A DNA stretch of 7,641 nt from Planctomycetes bacterium UBA1135 (GTDB taxonomy: Bacteria > Planctomycetota > UBA1135). Position numbers and translations under genes: made by a program. A model generated the notes under the pieces. The model was not told the DNA's origin. It saw only the letters and a program-made list of their open reading frames with translations, and did no database searches. Positions 5,847 to 7,641 of the stretch are shown here, one piece after another (the first letter of the stretch is position 1; each line of letters starts with the position of its first letter). The stretch is from positions 18,533 to 26,173 of the forward strand of contig DCAK01000105.1 in NCBI GenBank assembly GCA_002311925.1. The letters run 5' to 3'.

Positions 5847-5911
5847 GGTTTTTCCCTGATTCGAAGGGCTGGCATTCTATAGACCCACGGCGCTTGCCGG
5901 GTACCCCAGCC
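5847..5911. promoter_or_regulatory. Divergent promoter region between the membrane-anchored protein gene and uvrB
   Basis: A 65-nt spacer that must carry start signals for both outward-facing genes. The perfect palindrome TCTATAGA (5876-5883) contains a TATAGA that can serve as a weak -10 box on either strand. I find no convincing -35 hexamer at 16-18 nt on either side and no LexA-box (CTGT-N8-ACAG) pattern, so SOS control of uvrB is not indicated within this spacer. There is no clear Shine-Dalgarno sequence before uvrB. Confidence 0.3.
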
Positions 5912-7641
5912 ATGAAGGCACCCTTCAAACTCGAAAGTCCCTTTTCCCCGGCCGGGGATCAGCCCAAGGCGATAGCCTCCCTGGGGGAGGCTTTCCAGCG
6001 CGAAGATGCGCGGAGGGTCCTGTTAGGGGTGACGGGGTCGGGGAAAACCCTGACCCTTGCTCATGTCATCCAAGGGCTTCAAGTCCCCACCTTGGTGATG
6101 GCTCCGAACAAGACCCTGGCCAGCCAGCTTTACCAGGAATTGTCGGCCTTGTTTCCCACCAACGCGGTGGAGTATTTCGTCTCCTATTACGACTATTTTC
6201 AACCGGAGGCCTACATTGCATCCAGCGACACCTACATTGAGAAGGACGCCCGAATCAATGAGCGCATCGACCGCATGAGGAACAAGGCCACGGCCTCCCT
6301 GTTGGCCCGGCGGGATGTCATCGTGGTCGCCAGCATTTCATGCATCTATGGGTTGGGCGACCCCGGGGCATACCGTGACCTGTCCGTGGTCCTCCGGAGA
6401 GGGGCGGCGACCACTCGAGCAAACTTGATGGCTGATTTGGTGAGGGCCCGGTACCTGCGGACCGATGCCAGGTTCCGACCCGGCACCTTCAGGGTGCGCG
6501 GGCCCGCGGTGGAGGTTTGGCCGGTCCATGAACAGGACCGGGTTTATCGAGCCGAAATGGATGCCACTTCCTTGGCCAATCTAATGGTCCTGGACCCCCT
6601 CACGGGGGAGCTTCTTGGCGAAGCAGAGGAACTGGGGGTCTTTCCAGCGGGGCATTTCGTCCAACCCGAGGAAAAGGTGGAGGCCGCGATGGGGAAAATC
6701 AGGGAGGAGCTTGCCCATAGAGAAGCGGACCTTCGAAAGGATGGAAAGAATCTGGAAGCGGAAAGGCTCTCCCGAAGGGTCTTGTCTGACCTGGAGGACC
6801 TTGAAGAGCTGGGCTTCTGCCCGGGAATCGAGAATTATTCAAGGCACATGGAGGGCCGCGAGTCCGGGCATCCCCCCTCCACCTTGCTTCACTATTTTCC
6901 TCGTGACTTTCTCTGCGTTCTGGATGAAAGCCATGTAACCCTTCCGCAGGTGAACGGAATGGCCCGAGGGGACCGCTCTCGAAAGGAAACTCTCGTCGAG
7001 CACGGTTTCCGTCTCCCCTCCGCGGTGGACAATCGTCCCTTGCGTCGGGAGGAATTCGAAGACCTTCTTGGGAGGGTCCTCTACTTGTCGGCAACACCGG
7101 GAGCCGAGGAAAGGGAACTTTCGGGAGGAGATTGCGTGGAGCAAGTCGTGAGGCCAACGGGCCTTCTGGAGCCTGCTTGTGAAATCCATCCTGTTGCCGG
7201 CCAGGTCGAAGCTTCCTTGGTGGCCTGCAAGGAAAGGGTGGCGGCGGGAGAGAGGGTTCTCATCACCGTGCTCACCAAGCGAAGCGCTGAGGACCTCACG
7301 GAATTCCTTCAGGAGAACAAGGTGAAGGCTCGTTATCTGCACGCGGACGTGGACACCTTGGAAAGGTCGGAGCTGCTGAGAGACCTGAGGCTCGGCGTCT
7401 TCGACGTTCTGGTCGGAATCAATCTCCTGAGGGAGGGCCTGGACCTGCCCGAAGTTTCCCTCGTGTTGATTCTCGACGCTGACCAGGAGGGCTTCTTACG
7501 GTCTGAAACGGCTCTGGTTCAGACCTGCGGCAGGGCGGCAAGGCATGTGGAGGGTCGGGTCTTTCTTTTTGCGGACCGGGAAACCCGTTCCATCCGCGTG
7601 GCGATGGATGAAGCTTCACGGCGGAGGGCGATTCAGGAGAC
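5912..7641 (+). CDS. uvrB: UvrB, excinuclease ABC subunit B (C-terminus cut by window edge)
   Basis: 576 codons are visible of a family length near 670; the frame is open to the right edge. UvrB is the damage-verifying helicase-like subunit of UvrABC nucleotide excision repair, loaded by UvrA and then bound by the nuclease UvrC. The start MKAPFKLESPFSPAGDQP matches the UvrB N-terminus. Numbering equals E. coli through residue 338: Walker A GVTGSGKT at 39-46, the beta-hairpin YYDYFQPEAYI (Y92, Y93, Y95, F96), and helicase motif II DESH at 338-341. Later motifs include LYLSATPG, VVRPTGLLEP, LTKRSAEDLTE, VGINLLREGLDLPEVSLV, EGFLRSE and QTCGRAAR (537-544). The C-terminal UVR (UvrC-binding) domain lies outside the window. 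ATG at 5912 is preferred over an in-frame TTG at 5894 because it fits the family start. Small departures from consensus are an Ala where most UvrBs have Pro after the hairpin, and Cys and His around the arginine-finger motif VI. Confidence 0.98.
   Translation, partial: MKAPFKLESPFSPAGDQPKAIASLGEAFQREDARRVLLGVTGSGKTLTLAHVIQGLQVPTLVMAPNKTLASQLYQELSALFPTNAVEYFVSYYDYFQPEAYIASSDTYIEKDARINERIDRMRNKATASLLARRDVIVVASISCIYGLGDPGAYRDLSVVLRRGAATTRANLMADLVRARYLRTDARFRPGTFRVRGPAVEVWPVHEQDRVYRAEMDATSLANLMVLDPLTGELLGEAEELGVFPAGHFVQPEEKVEAAMGKIREELAHREADLRKDGKNLEAERLSRRVLSDLEDLEELGFCPGIENYSRHMEGRESGHPPSTLLHYFPRDFLCVLDESHVTLPQVNGMARGDRSRKETLVEHGFRLPSAVDNRPLRREEFEDLLGRVLYLSATPGAEERELSGGDCVEQVVRPTGLLEPACEIHPVAGQVEASLVACKERVAAGERVLITVLTKRSAEDLTEFLQENKVKARYLHADVDTLERSELLRDLRLGVFDVLVGINLLREGLDLPEVSLVLILDADQEGFLRSETALVQTCGRAARHVEGRVFLFADRETRSIRVAMDEASRRRAIQE

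Noticed and set aside
5284..5859. 191-codon + strand open frame opposite the unknown membrane-anchored protein
   Set aside because: The opposite-strand frame has a coherent layout (basic tract, membrane segment, linker) and a ribosome-binding site. The + frame is low-complexity Ser/Gly/Pro and runs across the opposing gene's start region.
5894..5911. TTG at 5894 as an upstream start for uvrB
   Set aside because: It would add six residues before a start that already matches the UvrB family N-terminus, and there is no ribosome-binding site before it.
6699..7342. Minus-strand open frames opposite uvrB
   Set aside because: The + strand encodes conserved UvrB helicase motifs throughout, so the opposite frames are shadows.

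Overview
This is a gene-dense, visibly G+C-rich bacterial chromosomal segment. It holds eight protein genes (the first and last cut by the window edges) and two tRNA genes. The content is core metabolism and housekeeping of a respiring bacterium: ETF:quinone oxidoreductase, an M17 leucyl aminopeptidase, citrate synthase and the excision-repair helicase UvrB. I see no transposase, integrase, phage gene, CRISPR array or toxin module. The phylum cannot be fixed from the sequence. A planctomycete-like or other environmental lineage is only a weak guess, based on the large lysine/arginine-rich membrane-anchored protein of unknown function and the NIL-domain protein.

Layout, left to right. Bases 1-2092 (+) carry the 3' part of the ETF-QO gene and pepA, 20 nt apart and probably one operon. 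The pepA stop interlocks with the stop of gltA, which runs the other way (3405-2089). Directly upstream of gltA, on the same strand and only 11 nt from its ATG, is a tRNA with a UAA (Leu) anticodon but a short, class I variable loop. After a 39-nt gap a small DUF423-type membrane protein runs on the + strand (3529-3936). Its last ten codons and stop lie inside an oppositely oriented tRNA-Cys gene. Then come a small unknown membrane protein (4016-4510) and a single-domain NIL protein (4507-4743), joined by an ATGA overlap. The NIL stop interlocks with the stop of a convergent gene for an unknown membrane-anchored protein (5846-4740). A 65-nt divergent spacer separates that gene from uvrB, which runs off the right edge.

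How the parts relate. ETF-QO passes electrons from flavin dehydrogenases (for example fatty-acid and amino-acid oxidation) to quinone, citrate synthase starts the TCA cycle, and PepA recycles peptides, so the left half reads as catabolic housekeeping. The right half shows no obvious shared pathway. Intergenic space is minimal throughout: two pairs of convergent stops overlap, one tRNA serves as the near-immediate leader of gltA, and another overlaps a coding end. No gene-free stretch exceeds 65 nt.

The most unusual feature is the 73-nt tRNA-Leu(UAA) lacking the long variable arm normal for bacterial leucine tRNAs. It shares a 23-nt anticodon-arm segment (20/23 identical) with the tRNA-Cys gene about 0.5 kb away.
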